NCBI GenBank assembly: GCA_015680905.1
Contig: CM027377.1
Coordinates: forward strand, 14,160,501-14,224,500
DNA from: Coptis chinensis
Lineage: Eukaryota; Streptophyta; Magnoliopsida; Ranunculales; Ranunculaceae
Length of the DNA stretch: 64,000 bases
Reading direction: 5' to 3'
Shown here: positions 60,353 through 64,000 of the stretch, one piece after another
Layout of the letters: the number at the start of each line of letters is the position of its first letter
How positions within the stretch are numbered: the first letter of the stretch is position 1
Made by a program: the position numbers and the translations under genes
Notes under the pieces: generated by a model
Databases searched by the model: none
Told to the model about the DNA's origin: nothing
The model's input: the letters and a program-made list of their open reading frames with translations, nothing else

Positions 60353-61158
60353 CTAAACACTGCTTCTTTCATGGAATTTCTTTAGCATTCTTATATTCCA
60401 TTGTTTCTCAATCGTTGTCCCTGCTGGCGTCTCAATCTTGTAGGTGCCAGAAATTCCCTTCTCTGTCACAACATACGGTCCTTCCCAGTTGGGTCCTAGT
60501 TTGCCGTCATTCTCCTTCTTAGTGGCTGGGGTAACCCTTCGCAGCACCAAATCTCCAATCATGAATGCACACGGCTTTACTCGTCTATCATACTGTCTTT
60601 GTAGCCTTCGATAGTACTCCTCCAGTCGCATGCGAGCTATATCTCTTTTTTCCTCAATTACATTCAACTCAATAGCTAATATCTTCTCATTTAGACCCAT
60701 TTCCACGGCCCTGGTTCTTGTCGTTTTCTCTATCATTTCCACATTTGTACAATGACCTCTGCTTACTTGGTATGCCATTGCGAATGGTGATTCATTCGTG
60801 GAGGTTTAGCGTGTGAATGCGATAAGCCCATAAAACATGATTCAATTCATCAGCCCACGCTCCCTTTCTGTCCTCCAACTTTCTCTTTAAATTGTCCATG
60901 ATGATTTTGTTTGATGCTTCTGCTTGACCATTCCCCTCCGGATTGTATGGCGCCGAGAACCCTTGTTTCACTTTGTAGGCTTGAAGGAATTTGGCACCTT
61001 TCCCCCAGAAATTGTGTTCCATTATCTGCAATGATTGTATATGGCAATCCGAATCTGCATATGATGTTCTCCCAAAGGAACTTCTTCACATTCTCATCTT
61101 TGACTTGTTGTAGTGCCACTCCCTCCACCAACTTGGTGAAATAATCAGTGGTGGCCAG
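60353..61158 (-). pseudogene. Ty3/gypsy (Tat-type) integrase, 3' part, frameshifted
   Basis: The minus strand reads DYFTKLVEGVALQQVKDENV, CRFGLPYTIIADNGTQF (a catalytic Asp lies in ADNGTQF), then, after a shift near 61010, GFSAPYNPEGNGQAEASNK with the catalytic Glu, then a shift near 60805 and the C-terminal GDLVLRRVTPATK and LGPNWEGPYVV. Integrase inserts the element DNA. The N-terminal zinc domain and first catalytic Asp lie beyond the point where similarity stops (about 61150). Confidence 0.75.
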
Positions 61159-62975
61159 ACTTATGCAAGAAGAAATAGTTAGGTTGAGGAACGAGAACGC
61201 CGAGTTGAGAAAGGAAAGAGACACCGCAGAGGAGGACATGGAACGTGGGGATCAACGGGGCAGTGAAATGGAAAGGGAAAATGAGGAATACCGCGGGGGG
61301 AGTAGATCCAAGAGAGGGCATCACTTGGAGAGGTAGTACAGGGCAATGATTGAGAAAAGACAGAGAAGTGAACCGTGCGGTTGAAAAAGTAAACCAAAGT
61401 GTCGCTCAAAAGGTGGTTGCTAACCTCAATAAGAATCCACTGGCGGATTCGATCTGGAATTCGGAGGTACCTAAGAGATTCAGTCAGCCAAGATTTGAAA
61501 GGTATGATGGGAAGGGTGACCCAACTGATCATTTGCATCACTTTAGACAACAGATGCCATTGTGGCAGGAAAGTAAGTATGATGGACTGCGCTGCATGAT
61601 GTTCCCTGCTAGCCTTAAGGGGGGAGCCTCGGATTGGTACTACCGCTTATCTTCGCGGAGCATCAGTAGATTTGAAGAGCTAGAGCGTGCCTTTGTGGAC
61701 CATTTCATCCACCAGAAAAGGAGGGTAGTGGATATCGCGGCCTTATTCAACATCAAACAGAGGTCAGCGGAATCGTTAAGGGAATTTCTGTGTAGATTCA
61801 AAGAAGAGACCCTAAGGGTGGAGAATCTGGATGAGCATACATCGGTCATTGTATTTCAGCACGGCTTGAGGCAGGGGACTAGGGTCCACGAGTCGGTGTC
61901 CAAAATCCAAATCACCACTCTACACGCTCTGTACCCAAAGGTAGAAAAATATATTCGGTACGAGGACATAATGTAGAGAAATGCGAGGGAACAAAATAGA
62001 TGTGGGAAGGCAGTGCAGGCGGTGGATAAGGATGATCGAAGAGATATGGGCAAGAGAGAAGAGAGAGATGGGGGATCCTACAGAGGGGAAAATCGTGGAC
62101 CCGAAAGAACTGGAGATCGGAAAAGGAGAGATATTCGCGAAAGAAAGCCATACCATGAGATAGAACAGACACCTCTTAACATGCCATTAGAGGAAATCTT
62201 GCCACTCATCAAGGGGTTGCAGCATTATGAAGGACCGCGGAATACACCTGGAGAGATAGAGGGGAAACCTTTTTGTGCCTATCATCAGATTAGGAACCAT
62301 GCCACTAACGAATGTTATGCTTTGAAGTGGCTGGTGGAAAGAATGATTGAGAAGGGGATGCTCAGAGAATTTGTAGCGGAGGTTCGTCATGCGGATAGAG
62401 TGCAGGCTCCTGCTAGGATCTTGGGAACAATAAATGTCATTTACAGTGGAGAGACACTCGGAAGAAATGCCCACCAAGACAAGATAAGAAAGACAGCGAG
62501 CTTACAGCAGGTAAACGAGGTGGCAAGCACTCCGATGTTAGTAGTGGGAACCGCGATGGGCGAAGGAAACATAATGTTCACACCGAAAGACTTGGAATCA
62601 GTGATTTCGCCGCATAAGGATGCTTTGGTGATTACCATAGCAATAGGTAATTATCTAGTGAAGCGGGTGTTGATAGACTGTGGAAGTTCGGTAGATCTGT
62701 TATTTAAAGGGGCCATGGAAGAGATGAAGATAGATAGAGATCAGTTAAAGGTTCCTCAGACCAATTTGTGTGGCTTCAATGGTAGCATGACAGAGCCTAT
62801 GGGGGAGTTAACGTTACCAGTAACAGCAGGTCCGACAACGGTATTCACCAGGTTTATGGTGGTAGATACTGGGTCCCAATATAATGCCATTCTAGGGAGA
62901 AGATGGATTCATGAAATGAAGGCCATTCTGTCGACCTATTATCAAATGATCATCCGCTTCGAAGGGGATGTCTGA
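61148..62975 (+). pseudogene. Ty3/gypsy Tat-type gag and protease, one in-frame stop plus frame break
   Basis: A charged coiled coil opens the unit (LRNENAELRKERDTAEEDME, 61175-61235), followed by a break near 61340. The gag core then reads FERYDGKGDPTDHLHHFRQQ, LKGGASDWYYRL and FIHQKRRVVDIAALFNIKQ (61490-61770). A TAG at 61974 is the only stop before the next part: a zinc-ligand motif FCAYHQIRNHATNEC (62270) and an aspartic protease with VLIDCGSSVDLLF (62668), where Thr of the usual D-T/S-G is Cys, and YNAILGRRWIHEM (62881). It ends at 62975. Confidence 0.75.
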
Positions 62976-63239
62976 AATAAAGGGGGATCAAATTAAGCGT
63001 AGAATATATATATCGTGACAAGATTAAAAATATGGTCCGGGGAACAAGAGGGGAAAAACCGACATACGCGAGAAAGGAGAAGCGTAGCAATTACTGAGGG
63101 GCGGACTTGGTGAAGAAGGTTACGAAGTCTCCTCGAGGGGACCGAAAACTCGGATGAGATTGAGATCGTGAACACGGGGGTGGGAGAGGAAGAGAAGTTT
63201 ACCGGTTGGATCGAACTTGCCGGAGGAATGGAAAATTTT

Positions 63240-64000
63240 GGTACAATTATTGTGAGAGAATCTCGACATATTTGCATGGGCGATTGAAGATATCACGAGG
63301 GATAGATCCAGAGTTTGCTTGTCATCACTTGCATATGAAGGAAGATGAAGCCTGTAAGACAAAATATGAGAAGCGTAAGACCCAAACACGCTTGAGAGGG
63401 ATTCGCGAGGAGGTTATCACGGCTTAAGGGCGAGGGATAATCGAGGGGATGTGGAATGTATGGAATGGTCGTCCAACGCGTTGTCACCTTGTTCCAAAAA
63501 AACGACAATGTCGAATGTGTGTTGACTTCTGAGGCGTGAATAAATAGTGCCCAAAAAGATCTTATCTTATCATGTGGATGGATGAGTTAGTGGATAGAAC
63601 TGCTGGTTTCAAGGTATTCTCTTTCATGGATCGTCCATGGGATATAACCAGTCGCGATGTTCGCCAGTCGAGGAGAAGACAACCTTCGTGGTGGAAGGAG
63701 GTACTTACTGTTATACAAGAATGCCTTTTGGTTTGAAGAATGTGGGGGCTACATTTCAGTGATTGGGGGAAAAAATATTTGAAGACAAGATTAGGAAGGG
63801 CATGGAAATATATATTGATGATATGGTGGAAAAAAGCATGTCAGAAGAGGAACATTTGAGGGGTCTCCAAGAAACTTTTCACATACTCCGGAGGCATAGG
63901 CTGAAACTCAACCCCGAGAAATGCACATTCGGGGTATCTTCGGGAAAGTTCTTGGGTTACATAGTCATGTACCGTGGAATAGAGGCCAATCCCGAGCAGA
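63240..64000 (+). pseudogene. Tat-type reverse transcriptase, frameshifted and cut by the window edge
   Basis: GIDPEFACHHLHMKE (about 63300) is the linker that precedes RT in this lineage. Then come RMCVDF (about 63507), a frame-shifted FMD...GYNQ, YCYTRMPFGLKNVGATFQ (63709-63768), the catalytic YIDDMV box (about 63812) and LKLNPEKCTFGV with KFLGYIV (63902-63965). At least two shifts and stops break it. RNase H and integrase would lie beyond 64000 if present. Confidence 0.75.

Overview
The window is nuclear DNA from a flowering plant, probably a eudicot. It has an intron-split p24 cargo-receptor gene, two intron-free PLS-class PPR genes, a DEDDy exonuclease, and a dense load of plant-type transposons (Ty3/gypsy Tat-like and Athila-like, copia, LINE, hAT, MULE). 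No rRNA, tRNA, CRISPR or bacterial-type operon was seen. The species cannot be named from the sequence alone.

Layout. (1) About 1.3-13.7 kb is the genic island: a WEX/RNase D-like 3'-5' exonuclease (minus), a 740-bp hAT-type MITE with a perfect 8-bp target duplication, two divergent PPR genes whose start codons share one CATG, and a four-exon p24-delta-type gene (minus) with a 4.2-kb intron holding a dead LINE. (2) About 14-17.3 kb holds a worn Tat-like retrotransposon piece, a MITE-like fragment and CA-rich simple sequence. (3) 17.7-52.3 kb is one structure: six head-to-tail units of about 1.66-1.71 kb, plus a stub of a seventh. Each unit is an LTR of about 1.44 kb followed by about 0.22 kb that opens with a tRNA-Asp primer-binding site. 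The element has almost no interior (TRIM-like) but long LTRs. The array is split by later insertions: an LTR-type insert with a copia solo LTR inside it (unit B), two copies of the same 3-kb LTR-like element at the same base in units D and E, a 9.7-kb element with two LTRs, no reverse transcriptase and a triplicated zinc knuckle (unit D), and a 6.4-kb hAT transposon with a decayed transposase (unit D). (4) 52.3-64 kb holds microsatellites, a MULE transposase relic (minus), then a Tat-lineage complex: an antisense extra ORF, a tandem-repeat block, a minus-strand integrase, and a plus-strand gag-protease-reverse transcriptase that runs off the window edge.

How it fits together. The four cellular genes are separate plant housekeeping or organelle genes, not a pathway. 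The rest is a stratified transposon nest. Target-site duplications let most insertions be bounded to the base and ordered: array amplification first, then the 3-kb LTR-like insertion, then duplication of the unit carrying it, then the 9.7-kb and hAT insertions, with a miniature hAT relative landing inside the larger hAT. The strongest candidate for something not yet described is the LTR-internal tandem array with its conserved TATA-to-PBS spacing. The RT-less element with a 90-bp triplicated CCHC module and six polypurine-tract-like motifs is the second.
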